The notes beneath the pieces are model-generated. The model was given only the letters and a program-made list of their open reading frames with translations, was not told the origin of the DNA and searched no databases. Made by a program: the position numbers and the translations under genes. Positions 45,909 to 56,092 of a stretch of DNA of 64,000 bases are shown here, in pieces. The DNA comes from Shewanella sp. SR44-3 (GTDB lineage: Bacteria; Pseudomonadota; Gammaproteobacteria; Enterobacterales; Shewanellaceae), in the NCBI RefSeq assembly GCF_014163735.1, contig NZ_JACJDV010000011.1, positions 36,302-100,301 on the forward strand. The letters are read 5' to 3'. How positions within the stretch are numbered: position 1 is the stretch's first letter; each line of letters begins with the position of its first letter.

Positions 45909-46898
45909 CTAATAAGCTTGCAAACTCAGCGGCGCTTCATTTAAGGCACTTAGCTGCTCTTTAAAGCTCAATGTCTGCTGCTCCCAATACTTTACATCAC
46001 CAAACCAAGGAAAGTTCATCGGAAAAGCACCATCAGACCAACGCTTTGCAAGCCAGGCATTATAGTGCAGCATTCGTAAAGCTCGCAGCGGCTCAATAAG
46101 TGCCAGCTGACGCATATCAAAATCACAAAACTCTTGATAGCCCTCTAGCAGCACATCCAGTTGCAGTAATTGCTGCTGCCTGTCACCGGTTACCATCATC
46201 CATAAGTCTTGGATCGCCGGGCCTTGGCGGGCATCATCTAAGTCAACAAACCCTGGGCCATCTGGAGTCCATAGAATATTACCTGGGTGCAAATCACCAT
46301 GTAACCGTATGGTGTTGAAATTATGCCGCTGCCAAATGGTTTGAGTTTTCGCCAGCACTTGTTCGGCGACGGTAAAAAACGCCTCTGCCATCCCAGCTGA
46401 CACCATGCCTGATTGGCGTAAATAAGCCAAAGGCTCAACCCCCAAAATCTGTGGATTAAGCCCCTCACGGTGGGCGAACTTCTGCTTTGCGGCGTATTGA
46501 TGAATACGGCCAACAAAACGCCCCACTGCTTCAAGCTGATCTAGGTTATCCACCTCAAAAGCACGCCCGCCTATGGAGGGAAACAGGGTAAACATAAAGC
46601 CTTTGTAATGGTGCAACGACTTGCCATCAAACACACAAGGGGCTGCCACTGGAATATCTTCCGCCGCCAATGCCAGGGCATAATCATGCTCTTCTTGGAT
46701 TTGCGCTTCACTCCAGCGCTCAGGGCGGTAGTACTTCACCACATAACGCTTGCCATCATCACAACGAAATTGATACACACGGTTTTCGTAGCTATTAAGC
46801 GCCAATAAGCCGCTATCAGGATAAATTCCTAGGCTCTCAATGCCATCGAGAATAAGTTCTGGCGTCAATGCTTGAAAATGAAACGCGACATCAGTCAT
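45909..46898 (-). CDS. srkA: stress response kinase A
   Basis: SrkA (YihE, RdoA) is a Ser/Thr kinase of the aminoglycoside-phosphotransferase fold, linked to Cpx-controlled stress survival. The 329 residues contain the catalytic loop RLHGDLHPGNILW and metal-binding VDLDDARQGP. Its order upstream of dsbA is as in E. coli. It starts eight bases inside the DUF3630 gene, so these are coupled. Confidence 0.93.
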   Translation of the reverse strand: MTDVAFHFQALTPELILDGIESLGIYPDSGLLALNSYENRVYQFRCDDGKRYVVKYYRPERWSEAQIQEEHDYALALAAEDIPVAAPCVFDGKSLHHYKGFMFTLFPSIGGRAFEVDNLDQLEAVGRFVGRIHQYAAKQKFAHREGLNPQILGVEPLAYLRQSGMVSAGMAEAFFTVAEQVLAKTQTIWQRHNFNTIRLHGDLHPGNILWTPDGPGFVDLDDARQGPAIQDLWMMVTGDRQQQLLQLDVLLEGYQEFCDFDMRQLALIEPLRALRMLHYNAWLAKRWSDGAFPMNFPWFGDVKYWEQQTLSFKEQLSALNEAPLSLQAY

Positions 46899-47211
46899 GG
46901 GCGCTGATTCCTTGGGTAATTAATGGCTGTAGCAAGCTGGCAAGGTATTGCAATACATCGAACTCGGCGGCATTTTGAGTCGATATCCAGCAGATATCAC
47001 CGTAAAACTCATAGTTAAGCCACAGCTGCGAACCTTCGAAGTCCAATAGCCATTGGTGTCTATCTGCGCCCCATTGACGCTCGCGAACTTGGCAATCAAG
47101 CGCCTTTGCCAAAGGTTCTGCAAACTCTTCGAAAGCTTCAAAGTCAATATCAGCTTCAATAAGCAGACTCAAAGCCTGTTGGTTCAATTGTACGGACGCT
47201 AATCTGATCAC
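46891..47211 (-). CDS. DUF3630 family protein
   Basis: This 106-residue acidic cytosolic protein has WGADRHQWLLDFEGSQLWLNYEF and resembles DUF3630 proteins found beside srkA in Shewanella and relatives. Its function is unknown. It overlaps the srkA start by eight bases, so it probably forms an operon with srkA and dsbA. Confidence 0.75.
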   Translation of the reverse strand: MIRLASVQLNQQALSLLIEADIDFEAFEEFAEPLAKALDCQVRERQWGADRHQWLLDFEGSQLWLNYEFYGDICWISTQNAAEFDVLQYLASLLQPLITQGISAHD

Positions 47212-47275
47212 TTAGCTGGCTTCCTTAATGTCTTTAATATGATATTTATCGCTCAACCGCTTGAGTGCTCGTGGG

Positions 47276-48757
47276 CTAGCTGCTGCAGGACATAATTAAT
47301 CCATTGGCCCAATCTGGCGGACGCTTAGCCAACGCCTCATGTTCTGGCTGCTCATCAAATGGACGCTGCAGTAACACATGCAACTGCTCGAGCTTACTGG
47401 TATCGCCCTCGTCTTCGATTGCGATAATCGCCTCTTGCGCCAAATAGTTGCGCAAAATGTATTTAGGATTTTCCACTGCACGGGCCTGTTGCCATGCCTC
47501 TAGCTCCACCAGTGCACCAACCCTAAACTGATAGTCTTGATACCAACTATCGAAGTTATCTCGCTGACGCATATCATCCCTTAAACGCGAATGAACACTG
47601 CTTGGATCTAAATAGGCAAACTGACGCAAGCTATTGGTGTAATCAAGCTGCTCAGACTCCAGTAACCCGGTGAAACGGCCAATTAACTGTAGATCTTGCT
47701 TGTCCTGCTCAGTTTTTGCTGCTTGGGTTAATTTATCACTATTGAAATTAAACTCACTCAAGCCAAGTTTGCCGCGCATTAAATGCAAATAATGGCCCAC
47801 TAACTCGCTCTGATAAGTATTAAGCGCAGCAATCAAATCATCCGAGGGAATGAGCGGTGTGAGTGCCTGAGCCAAACGCTGTAAGTTCCATAAGCCCACG
47901 CTTGGCTGCTCGCCAAAGGCGTAGCGCCCTTCTGGATCTGAATGATTGCAAATGAAGTTTTCTTTGAAAGTATCCAAAAACGCAAACGGGCCAAAATCAA
48001 AACTGTCACCAAGAATTGACATGTTATCTGTATTCATCACTCCATGAGCGAAGCCTACACTTTGCCAATGGGCGATCATTTTCGCGCTCGCTTTTACCAC
48101 CTCATAAAACCAGGCTTTATAACCTGCAGCATCCTGGCTGAGATATGGATAATGCTGGGTAAGCGTGAAGTTAACTAACTGGGTTAACTTGTCTTTAGCA
48201 CCCTTTTCGCTATAGCAAAAATATTCAAAATGACCAAAGCGAATATGACTCTTAGCAAGGCGCACCGTGATTGCAGCTGTCTCTTGGCTTTCACGCCACA
48301 CGGGTAAATCTGATCCTATGACCGCTAAAGCACGGGTAGTGGGCACATGTAAGCTGGCTAAAGCTTCTGACACTAAAAACTCACGTACAGCGGATCGCAT
48401 TACAGCGCGGCCATCACCGTGGCGAGAATAGGGTGTTGGACCGCCGCCTTTTAAGGCTAAATCCCATGAGCCAGTAGGACCTTGCGCTTCACCTAAAATT
48501 ATCGAGCGCCCGTCACCTAATCTAGGGGTATATCCACCAAACTGATGACCACTGTAAACTTGGGCGTAATAGCATGCTTGTGGGTGTTGCGCATTACCAG
48601 ACAATTGCTGTAACAAGTGATCATCGGGTTTATCTACACCAATCAGGGCCGCCGCATCTTGACTCCAACCAAGCCAATGAGGATTGCTCAGCGGTAAGGG
48701 GGCCACCTGGGAGTAAAAACCTTGCAGCTGTTCGAAAAAATCTTGTTTAAACTTCAT
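47276..48757 (-). CDS. selO: protein adenylyltransferase SelO
   Basis: SelO (YdiU) is a pseudokinase-fold enzyme that AMPylates Ser, Thr or Tyr of target proteins, linked to redox homeostasis. The 493 residues show [44 protein letters not shown] and [20 protein letters not shown] with metal-binding Asn and Asp residues. The protein ends SCSS; eukaryotic SELENOO has selenocysteine near the C-terminus, so the Cys here is the equivalent position. It lies just downstream of a lipoprotein gene that overlaps its start. Confidence 0.94.
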   Translation of the reverse strand: MKFKQDFFEQLQGFYSQVAPLPLSNPHWLGWSQDAAALIGVDKPDDHLLQQLSGNAQHPQACYYAQVYSGHQFGGYTPRLGDGRSIILGEAQGPTGSWDLALKGGGPTPYSRHGDGRAVMRSAVREFLVSEALASLHVPTTRALAVIGSDLPVWRESQETAAITVRLAKSHIRFGHFEYFCYSEKGAKDKLTQLVNFTLTQHYPYLSQDAAGYKAWFYEVVKASAKMIAHWQSVGFAHGVMNTDNMSILGDSFDFGPFAFLDTFKENFICNHSDPEGRYAFGEQPSVGLWNLQRLAQALTPLIPSDDLIAALNTYQSELVGHYLHLMRGKLGLSEFNFNSDKLTQAAKTEQDKQDLQLIGRFTGLLESEQLDYTNSLRQFAYLDPSSVHSRLRDDMRQRDNFDSWYQDYQFRVGALVELEAWQQARAVENPKYILRNYLAQEAIIAIEDEGDTSKLEQLHVLLQRPFDEQPEHEALAKRPPDWANGLIMSCSS

Positions 48758-49088
48758 TATGACTCCCGGTTTGAATCACTTGCTGGCAGTTAAGGCTATT
48801 ATCCGCCTCAACTAGGCATTCATCGGCACACTGATACACGCCCCTTGGGGCATTCGCCTGTATTAGGGCTAATTTCATCAAGCCCTCAGCCTTATGCTGG
48901 CACTGTGCCAAGGTCTGATAATACCCTTGAATGTCTGCAACCACGAGTTTGCTTACTTGAGTCTCGGGTCCCGCGCCTTGAATTGGCGTAAAAAATAGCG
49001 TCCACTGTGGCGCTTGCGTGCAAGCGGCGAGCAAAGAGGCGGCGATTAGCCAGGGACTTAAATTCAATAATCTCTTATATCGACTCAT
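48747..49088 (-). CDS. hypothetical lipoprotein
   Basis: From the ATG at 49088 (GAGGT nine bases upstream) the product is 113 residues with a signal sequence and lipobox LLAACT, so it should be lipid-anchored in the envelope. The mature part has four cysteines (for example [22 protein letters not shown]) likely in disulfides. It overlaps the selO start by eleven bases. I do not recognise the family. Confidence 0.65.
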   Translation of the reverse strand: MSRYKRLLNLSPWLIAASLLAACTQAPQWTLFFTPIQGAGPETQVSKLVVADIQGYYQTLAQCQHKAEGLMKLALIQANAPRGVYQCADECLVEADNSLNCQQVIQTGSHNEV

Positions 49089-49142
49089 AGATTGAACCTC
49101 GCGCCTCATCCGATTTCCTTACCCACACAAACTTGCAGCCAT

Positions 49143-49168
49143 AAAAAAGGCGAACTTGAGTTCGCCTT
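49143..49168 (-). terminator. terminator after the 49252-50115 gene
   Basis: AAGGCGAACTTGAGTTCGCC forms a near-perfect stem with the following CTT, and on the minus strand a T run follows. It separates the membrane-anchored protein gene from the lipoprotein gene. Confidence 0.85.
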
Positions 49169-49251
49169 AAACGTTAATCCACAGAGGCAGTCATTGCGGT
49201 AATATTCGCAAGCCTGCATTCCATGGCACTATTTTATAGTAATGCAGCCAC

Positions 49252-50115
49252 TTAAGCTTGTGCTTTCAGCTGAGCTTTTTCCACCCGGGCGAGTCGCCCT
49301 GCGTAACCTGTTACAGTGCCATCATCGAGCTGATAGGCTATCGCCTGCTGACACACTTTTATCGCTGCTGCAAAATCCTCAACATCATTGAGCAAAGTGG
49401 TGAGCTGCATAAAGGCACCGCCTTTCAGATCCACCGATATCTGAGGGTCTTCCTTGAGCTGCTTAAAGAGCGCAAGGTAGTTGTCACTCAGTTTGGCTCC
49501 ATAGGCACAATAGTCTGATTGCTTACGTAATTTATAACAGTGCGCTATGACCTCTTCCAAACATTTATGAGCTGCAATTACCTCCGTTTGCTCGCCGTAG
49601 ACGCCCACCAGCTGAATAAAGGTATCGCTGGCCCAGTTACCGCTTAAGCCCGCAATTGGCGTGAAACCGGATGCTGTAGAAGCATTATCGCTATCGCTCA
49701 AAGGGCTAGGCTTAAGGCTACCTTTGGACTGAGGTGACGCTGGCTTGGCATTATCAGCCTTTGCAGGCTCGGCATCCATCGTGGCATTAGCTTTTACTTG
49801 AGGTGTTTTTACCACTGATGTTTCAACCACTGAAAGCGGCGTAGGCTCTGGACTGACAGGGATTGGCTCTGTTGCGGCTTTATCTTCTACGGAGGAGATT
49901 TCTGAGTCACTGCTAGCAGGTTCTTGCCTGCTGTCTTCTATGGCTTTGCCTTCTGGCTCACTGCCAACATCAGCCACATCTGAGGCGCTGTTAGACTCAG
50001 GCTTAGCTTTAGATTCGGATTTAGATACGCTTAATTCTGTTTCAGCCGTTTTTTGAGTACGACGATAGAGATAAACGGCAATAATCACCAACACAATCAC
50101 TAGAACAATTTTCAT
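49252..50115 (-). CDS. membrane-anchored protein with a disordered linker
   Basis: The 287-residue protein starts with one transmembrane helix (VLVIVLVIIAVYLYR, about residues 4-18), then a long Ser/Pro/Glu/Lys-rich low-complexity region to about residue 150, then a helical C-terminal domain with TPR-like features (CLEEVIAHCYKL, FAAAIKVCQQAI). Without a signal cleavage site it should be an inner-membrane protein. I do not recognise the family. Confidence 0.7.
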   Translation of the reverse strand: MKIVLVIVLVIIAVYLYRRTQKTAETELSVSKSESKAKPESNSASDVADVGSEPEGKAIEDSRQEPASSDSEISSVEDKAATEPIPVSPEPTPLSVVETSVVKTPQVKANATMDAEPAKADNAKPASPQSKGSLKPSPLSDSDNASTASGFTPIAGLSGNWASDTFIQLVGVYGEQTEVIAAHKCLEEVIAHCYKLRKQSDYCAYGAKLSDNYLALFKQLKEDPQISVDLKGGAFMQLTTLLNDVEDFAAAIKVCQQAIAYQLDDGTVTGYAGRLARVEKAQLKAQA

Positions 50116-50418
50116 CTATTTCACCATGCTAATCGTGGGCTCGATAATGAACCTAAGGCAATGCTAAGCAAAGATTCACTTCAGCATCGGCAATGTTAAG
50201 CTGCTTTTTTAAGCATACAGTGGTTATTAATAAGCCATTTGGCGGTATAAAATCAAGTATTTATGTTAATTTTGTCATTTAAATCCAAGTTAACTCTCAA
50301 TCTGCAACCCTTGTCTTACATCACGCTTTCATGAACCGCTATTCCTCAGCGCCCCTTTGGGCTAAGTTTGAGGTAGACTAGCAAGCCTAGGTATCGCCCA
50401 CAGTAAAGGAGTATTCAA
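50116..50418. other. divergent intergenic region
   Basis: About 303 bases between divergent genes. I see no gene or clear regulatory site. AAGGAG at its right end is the ribosome binding site of the S9 peptidase gene. Confidence 0.4.
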
Positions 50419-52530
50419 TTGTCATTCATGCTTACTAAATCACGCCCACTGGATGGGATAAGCGGCTTTTATCGCGCCCACAAGGCAGAGCTGTTGTCAT
50501 TGGCACTGCTATTACCATTGGCTGGCGTCAGCCTTAGCGTCAACAGCACCCCCCGGGATCATCAAATCACCATAGATGACTTTTTTGGCCTGTCCACCAT
50601 GACTCAAAGCCAAATTAGCCCTAATGGTAAACAGTCAGTATGGGTAGAGAGCCGCTGGGATGAAGCCTTAGACAAAGCTCAAACTGAACTGTGGCATATC
50701 GATAACAATAGCCGTAAGACAACTCGATTAACCTTTAGTGATGAAAATGAATCCAGCCCAGTGTGGAGCCCAGATAATCGCTACATTTATTTTATCGCCA
50801 AAATAGGTGAGAAAGACCCGCTTCATCCGTACCAAGGCATAGCACAGGTGTATCGCATTGCTGCCACTGGCGGTCAGCCTCAGGTCATCACCCGAACCGT
50901 CACTGGAGTTAACGCCTTTGAGCTTAATCGAAGCGGTGACAACATTTACTATTCGACCACTAAAGAGATCACTGACAAAGACCAGTTTGCAGCGCTGCGC
51001 GCCGAGCACGGCAAGGTAAACTATGCCCACGGAAAGAAAACCACTCACCCTATTTACCGCCTGAACTTACAACATTTCAACCAAGAATTACTGTTAGATG
51101 ATGACAAAGTAGTGTGGCAATTTAGCGTTAATGATAACGAGACTAAAATCGCTCGGATAACCACCACAGACAACGAGCTTATTTTCCTTGAAGGCCGCTC
51201 CCATATCGAAGTGTTCGACATTAAGCAAGGAACAAATACCTCCCTTGCCGATGAACAATGGCGCGGGAAAGCGCCTTCGCCCTATGGCTGGCTACTGGGT
51301 TTAGATTGGCATCAAGACAACCAAAGACTGGCGTTTCGGATCGACTTTGACGGTTACCCAGGGCAATTGTTTGTCGCCAATACCGCCAAGCAAGCGCACA
51401 TCATCCCAGTGACGCCGCCAAATCAAGTCACCTACTTTGGTGATAACCTCCATTGGCGCGGTGATAGCAATGACATCTGCTATCGCGGTGCATACAAGGC
51501 CAGGGTCAAACTGTATTGCACAGAAATGAATGGCAGCACCCAAGGCAAAAGCCGTGCAGTCATTGAAGGCGACCTGGTTATCGGCAGCTACAGCTTTACT
51601 GATTCAGGCAAACAAGTTGCCGTAAGCCACGACGGCTTAGATCATGTCAGTGACTTGTTTATTGCCGATGCCGATAGCCCAAGAGCCCAACTCAAACGCT
51701 TAACCCATATCAACCCACAGATAGACAGCTGGAAACTGCCACAGATTTCCATTGTGAAATGGCAAGCTGCTGATGGCACCCAAGTAGAAGGAATTTTAGA
51801 GTTACCCTTTGGTTACACTAAAGCCCAAGGTAAATTACCTTTAGTGGTGCAGTTACATGGCGGCCCCACCGCTGCGACGCCTTATGCGCTGCAGCACAGA
51901 TCATACGGTCGCAGTACTTTTAGCGCGAACGGCTGGGCGCTATTTTCTCCCAACTACCGTGGTTCTGTCGGCTATGGTGACAAGTTTTTAACTGACTTGA
52001 TTGGCCGCGAGCACGACATCGAGGTGCAAGATATCCTCGCTGGAGTGGATAAGCTTATCAGCGATGGTCTAGTGGATGCAGAGAAAATGGCAGTCATGGG
52101 CTGGAGTAATGGCGGTTACTTAACCAATGCGTTAATCAGCACCACAGATCGTTTTAAGGCGGCAAGTTCTGGTGCTGGGGTGTTCGATCAACGATTGGAA
52201 TGGATGCTAGAAGACACGCCAGGGCATGTGATTAACTTCATGCAGGGCCTGCCTTGGGAACAAGCAGAAGCTTACACTAAGGCATCGAGCCTTACCCATG
52301 CCAATAAAATAACCACCCCAACATTAATTCACATAGGTGAAAATGATGAACGCGTGCCCCTAGGTCATGGACAGGGCTTATACCGTGCATTGAACCATTA
52401 CCTTAATGTTCCGGTCGAACTCATAGTCTACCCTGGGGAAGGCCATGGCCTCAGCAAATATCAACATCGAAAAACTAAGATGCTATGGGATCAAAAATGG
52501 TTTGAGCACTATGTACTTGGTAAAGAGTAA
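50419..52530 (+). CDS. S9 family (prolyl oligopeptidase-type) peptidase
   Basis: The 703-residue protein has an N-terminal hydrophobic segment ELLSLALLLPLAGVSLSV, so it is exported or membrane-anchored. A WD/beta-propeller-like region (about 60-430) with DFFGLSTMTQSQISPNGK and SPVWSPDNRYIYF precedes an alpha/beta hydrolase. The catalytic Ser is in GWSNGGYL, Asp in ENDERVPLG and His in GEGHGL. The start is TTG at 50419, seven bases after GGAG; ATG at 50428 is a weaker alternative. Confidence 0.87.
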   Translation: MSFMLTKSRPLDGISGFYRAHKAELLSLALLLPLAGVSLSVNSTPRDHQITIDDFFGLSTMTQSQISPNGKQSVWVESRWDEALDKAQTELWHIDNNSRKTTRLTFSDENESSPVWSPDNRYIYFIAKIGEKDPLHPYQGIAQVYRIAATGGQPQVITRTVTGVNAFELNRSGDNIYYSTTKEITDKDQFAALRAEHGKVNYAHGKKTTHPIYRLNLQHFNQELLLDDDKVVWQFSVNDNETKIARITTTDNELIFLEGRSHIEVFDIKQGTNTSLADEQWRGKAPSPYGWLLGLDWHQDNQRLAFRIDFDGYPGQLFVANTAKQAHIIPVTPPNQVTYFGDNLHWRGDSNDICYRGAYKARVKLYCTEMNGSTQGKSRAVIEGDLVIGSYSFTDSGKQVAVSHDGLDHVSDLFIADADSPRAQLKRLTHINPQIDSWKLPQISIVKWQAADGTQVEGILELPFGYTKAQGKLPLVVQLHGGPTAATPYALQHRSYGRSTFSANGWALFSPNYRGSVGYGDKFLTDLIGREHDIEVQDILAGVDKLISDGLVDAEKMAVMGWSNGGYLTNALISTTDRFKAASSGAGVFDQRLEWMLEDTPGHVINFMQGLPWEQAEAYTKASSLTHANKITTPTLIHIGENDERVPLGHGQGLYRALNHYLNVPVELIVYPGEGHGLSKYQHRKTKMLWDQKWFEHYVLGKE

Positions 52531-52599
52531 GTGTATTTGGTCATAGAGTAAGCACGGAAACCAGAGTCAGGTTTATTTCATTATGAAAGTGAGAAAATA

Positions 52600-53172
52600 A
52601 TGTCAACATTCAAAGCATTACTAATTTCTGCATTCGGTTTATTGTCATTGACATTAACCGCCAATGCCAGCGCCGAGCCTTACAGCAAAGCAATGACGAA
52701 TTTTAAACAGGCCGCTGAAAGCCAAGCATTTTTTAATACCGCTTATGGCTATGCCATTTTCCCCACAGTGGGTAAAGGCGGCTTTGGCATTGGCGCCGCT
52801 TACGGCGAAGGCCGTGTTTATCGCGGCGGCCAGCTCACTGGCGAGTCAACCTTGACCCAAGTGTCCATAGGGTTTCAAATTGGTGGTCAGGCTTACAGTG
52901 AAATTATCTTCTTCAAAAATGCTGAGGCGTATAACGCCTTTACTAGCGGCAGTTTTGAGTTCAGCGCTCAAGCGTCAGCAGTAGCGCTTAATGCTGGAGC
53001 CAGCGCCCAAGTTGGCACCACGGGGAATTCGGCTAATGCTGGGCAGTCCGGAGGCAATCAATCGACTAAAGCGGCCTATGTTAATGGCATGGCGATATTT
53101 ACCTCAGCCAAAGGCGGGCTAATGTATGAAGCTGCGATAGCAGGACAATCATTTAGCTTTAAGCCCAAATAA
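52600..53172 (+). CDS. SYLF/YSC84 domain protein (putative lipid-binding)
   Basis: The 190 residues start with a signal peptide (to about SASA, residue 24). The rest is a SYLF domain: AYGYAIFPTVGKGGFGIGAA, GRVYRGGQLTGESTL and FQIGGQAYSEIIFF. SYLF proteins bind phosphoinositides in eukaryotes; bacterial roles are unclear. It follows the peptidase gene by 69 bases and may be co-transcribed. A strong terminator follows. Confidence 0.85.
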   Translation: MSTFKALLISAFGLLSLTLTANASAEPYSKAMTNFKQAAESQAFFNTAYGYAIFPTVGKGGFGIGAAYGEGRVYRGGQLTGESTLTQVSIGFQIGGQAYSEIIFFKNAEAYNAFTSGSFEFSAQASAVALNAGASAQVGTTGNSANAGQSGGNQSTKAAYVNGMAIFTSAKGGLMYEAAIAGQSFSFKPK

Positions 53173-53291
53173 GCTTTAGCCTTAAAACATGGTAATCCTC
53201 TGCTTTAAACTCAGGCCAGCCTTAGCGTTAAAGACTGATAAATTAGAACCGTGAGATAAACAAGTTTTACCCTATTGTGAAACTTACCAAT

Positions 53292-53331
53292 AAAAATGGC
53301 CCTAGTGCTTACGCGTTAGGGCCATTTTTTA
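53292..53331. terminator. bidirectional terminator
   Basis: AAAATGGCCCTA pairs with TAGGGCCATTTT around a loop, with A and T runs outside. It lies in the gap between convergent genes. Confidence 0.85.
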
Positions 53332-53352
53332 TTCATCGAGCGCTCGACTCAC

Positions 53353-53949
53353 TCAATACCCCCAAGGGGCTGCTGGCGTCTCAACGGGTTTGCTCAAATC
53401 AAAATCAACCCTAAACTCCCGGTCTTCGCGGCTCAATCTGTAGGTGAATATCCCAGGTGAAATATATAAATGCCACACATTCGTCACTGACTTTTCTAAG
53501 CCATTAGCGTTAAAGTTTTCTATGGACTCAGCATCCACGGGAAACGACTGAGCTATAGGACTGCCTAAATCTCCTGCAGGGGTGTCACCACCATAAAACG
53601 TCACTGCATCTGGGCTGCCGTCTTGGTGTCTGTGATCATGCTTTAAGCGCAATCCACCCGCTGTTTTAGTGATAACCCAAGTCCGCGAGCTGTCCTCACC
53701 CACATGAAAAGGCACTTTAAGTTCAGTATCTGAACATTCACGCACATGCATCACTAATCGCTGCTCACTCATGGCCTTATCGGCGCTATCGTTTGATACC
53801 ACCTTGCCCACAAATGCCTTACCACAATGGGAGGCTAAGTCTGCAAAAAAATCATCTTGCACTGTCTGCGCACTAACCGCTGAACTCATTAAGGCAAGGG
53901 CTCCAATTGAAGTCCAAATTGTGTTATTTACGTTAATGCTTAACTTCAT
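53353..53949 (-). CDS. hypothetical secreted protein
   Basis: The 198 residues begin with a signal peptide (cleavage after VSAQ, about residue 27). The mature part contains HDHRHQDGSPDAVTFYGGDT, which could bind metal, and ends DFDLSKPVETPAAPWGY. Two cysteines (CGKAF, RECSD) may be linked. No known domain is recognised. It is a single minus-strand gene. Confidence 0.65.
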   Translation of the reverse strand: MKLSINVNNTIWTSIGALALMSSAVSAQTVQDDFFADLASHCGKAFVGKVVSNDSADKAMSEQRLVMHVRECSDTELKVPFHVGEDSSRTWVITKTAGGLRLKHDHRHQDGSPDAVTFYGGDTPAGDLGSPIAQSFPVDAESIENFNANGLEKSVTNVWHLYISPGIFTYRLSREDREFRVDFDLSKPVETPAAPWGY

Positions 53950-54129
53950 GCTAGTGTTCCATTTTGTTTTTAATCTAATTTTTGGAGAGTATTTGTGCCA
54001 TTTTTTAGCTTTAATTACAAATTTCAGTGCAAATCTACTTTTCTAACATGCTATCGAACAACTTAGCGGTAAGAGCTAAACTTTAACTTAGCTATTAGTC
54101 ATGATAGTCATCAAAAAAGGAGCTCTGCT

Positions 54130-54330
54130 ATGTCATTACGTTGGATAGACTCACAAGAAATTGCATTGGCGTTAATCGAACAACACCCTGAAGTAGACCC
54201 TACGGCGCTACACTTTCCTGAACTAATGAAATGGATTTTAGCCCTAGAGAATTTCGATGACGACCCTAAGCATTGCGGTGAAAAAGTGTTAGAAGCGGTG
54301 CAAATGGCCTGGATGGATGAAGCCGATTAA
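54130..54330 (+). CDS. iscX: Fe-S cluster assembly protein IscX
   Basis: IscX is a small acidic protein that binds IscS and iron and modulates iron-sulfur cluster assembly. The 66 residues with SLRWIDSQEIALAL, DPTALHFPELMKWILALE and NFDDDPKHCGEKVLEAV match E. coli IscX throughout. GGAG lies nine bases upstream of ATG. Usually it is the last gene of the isc operon; no isc gene is near it here. Confidence 0.92.
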   Translation: MSLRWIDSQEIALALIEQHPEVDPTALHFPELMKWILALENFDDDPKHCGEKVLEAVQMAWMDEAD

Positions 54331-54495
54331 CACGCATTTTGATTATAAATAGAATGATGGATATAAATAGCTATTATTAAAAATAGTGATAGGGGACAGT
54401 CATATTGATGACTTTTGTCACTGGCATTTTTGCCAAAAAAATCCACAATAGCTCCCACAAACATAAAAAATACCCAATGAATAAGGAATCACATT

Positions 54496-54720
54496 ATGAA
54501 CGCAGCAACCTTGGCCCTACTTATTCCCATTTTAGCCATTAGCGGCAGTTTTATTGTTAGCATTATGAAACTCAGAGAAAAACAAATCAGCGCCGAGCAC
54601 AACAAGCATAATCAAGCCCTGCATGATGAGCTCAATCAATTACGCCAACGTGTGGAAGTGCTAGAACGTCTAGCCACAGATGACAGTTTTCAGCTAAAGC
54701 GTGAAATAGAGAGAGTGTAA
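54496..54720 (+). CDS. small membrane protein with C-terminal coiled coil (PspB-like layout)
   Basis: The 74 residues have an N-terminal transmembrane helix (ALLIPILAISGSFIVSI, about 7-23) and a charged helix HDELNQLRQRVEVLERLA. The layout is like PspB, but the sequence match is weak and no psp genes are near. Function unknown. Confidence 0.6.
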   Translation: MNAATLALLIPILAISGSFIVSIMKLREKQISAEHNKHNQALHDELNQLRQRVEVLERLATDDSFQLKREIERV

Positions 54721-54734
54721 AATCGATAGAAAGG

Positions 54735-55226
54735 CTAAGACTTTCTTTTGCTAAACAGCAGAGTCGCCGGCAACATAATGAGTCCATTTAACAGCAGCCC
54801 TAAAATCACCCCAAAGCCTAAACCAACAGGATCAAGCGGGATACCCAAGGTAAAGTTTTTACTGGTCTCAATGAGTGCATCATATCGCTTGGGATTAAAC
54901 ATAAAGACTAGCTGCTCAAACAGGTTACCACGGTTAAATGTGTCCATGCCTAAGCTTAACTCGTCGAATAACTCGAGAGTGACCAGTTTCTGTTTGGCAT
55001 CAGTGTTAACACTAGGTTCATTGAGCTGAAGATGACGCGCTATCATAGCCCTAGCATCAGGAAATTCATGCATCTTAGCCGTCATCTCATAGCCATCAAC
55101 TTGCCACTTAGTCGCCTGATAAAGCCCAGAGAGATATTGCTGATAATGATCCGCAAGCAGCGGTAACTGCAACGCAAAAATTAAGGCTATGCCAAACACT
55201 AATTTATCAATAACGTTTTTAATCAC
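54735..55226 (-). CDS. DUF2937 family membrane protein
   Basis: The 163 residues have a hydrophobic N-terminal helix (VFGIALIFALQLPLLA) and a C-terminal one (LGFGVILGLLLNGLIMLPATLLF), with a soluble helical domain between. This fits DUF2937, found in Shewanella and Vibrio. Function unknown. It converges on the preceding small gene with a 14-base gap. Confidence 0.75.
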   Translation of the reverse strand: MIKNVIDKLVFGIALIFALQLPLLADHYQQYLSGLYQATKWQVDGYEMTAKMHEFPDARAMIARHLQLNEPSVNTDAKQKLVTLELFDELSLGMDTFNRGNLFEQLVFMFNPKRYDALIETSKNFTLGIPLDPVGLGFGVILGLLLNGLIMLPATLLFSKRKS

Positions 55227-55614
55227 ACAACCTTCCTAAGCCCTAAACCCCAATAATAAGTTACGCTCAACTTACTCGCACAGGCCATTACACGCCAAGC
55301 CATCACCAATAACAAGTGCATATTCGCAAACATCTAACGGTACCAATCACTTTAACTGTATATGGCCCGTTAATGCTGTTAGGACTCAATGGAAACTCAA
55401 ATACTAACGGGAAGGTATTGGGTTGGATGGTTCGAGTGCGTTAGCAGCAAGGATGCTGCGCCCGAGCCCATAGGGACATTTGAAACCCCGCCCTTAGTGA
55501 GCATCTCAAGCGTCCCACTTATTCGTTGCATTAATTTGAAAAGCTTGAGGTGCTCTGATAGAACACATAATTAATGTGATTGATATAAGTGTAAAATTTT
55601 AAAATCGAAGAGGC
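55227..55614. other. intergenic region with hairpin repeats
   Basis: No supported gene. It contains the dispersed repeat at 55444-55470 and an imperfect inverted repeat GAGCATCTCAAG...CTTGAGGTGCTC around 55500-55557. An open frame at 55389-55574 overlaps these repeats and looks accidental. Confidence 0.5.
55444..55470 (-). repeat. dispersed hairpin repeat, copy 2
   Basis: The hairpin GCAGCA-agga-TGCTGC plus the flank GCGCCCGAGC is the reverse complement of 16378-16404 with one mismatch over 27 bases. Confidence 0.75.
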
Positions 55615-55643
55615 AAAAAGGCCCCGCATTGCTGCGGGGCCTT
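55615..55643 (-). terminator. terminator of rnpB
   Basis: AAAGGCCCCGCA pairs with TGCGGGGCCTTT around a four-base loop, and a T run follows on the minus strand. It lies twelve bases past the rnpB 3' end. Confidence 0.9.
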
Positions 55644-55654
55644 TCTGGGGTATG

Positions 55655-56037
<383 letters not shown>

Positions 56038-56044
56038 GGCGCGG

Positions 56045-56073
56045 ATTATAGCCCAAGCCTTGGCACAAACCAA
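56045..56073 (-). promoter_or_regulatory. promoter of rnpB
   Basis: On the minus strand TTGGTT and TATAAT are separated by 17 bases, and the -10 ends seven bases before the first base of the RNA. This is near consensus. Confidence 0.88.
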
Positions 56074-56092
56074 TCAATTGCTGCGGTAAAGA

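Noticed and set aside
55389..55574. 61-codon frame upstream of rnpB
   Set aside because: It overlaps the dispersed hairpin repeat and has no ribosome binding site or family match.
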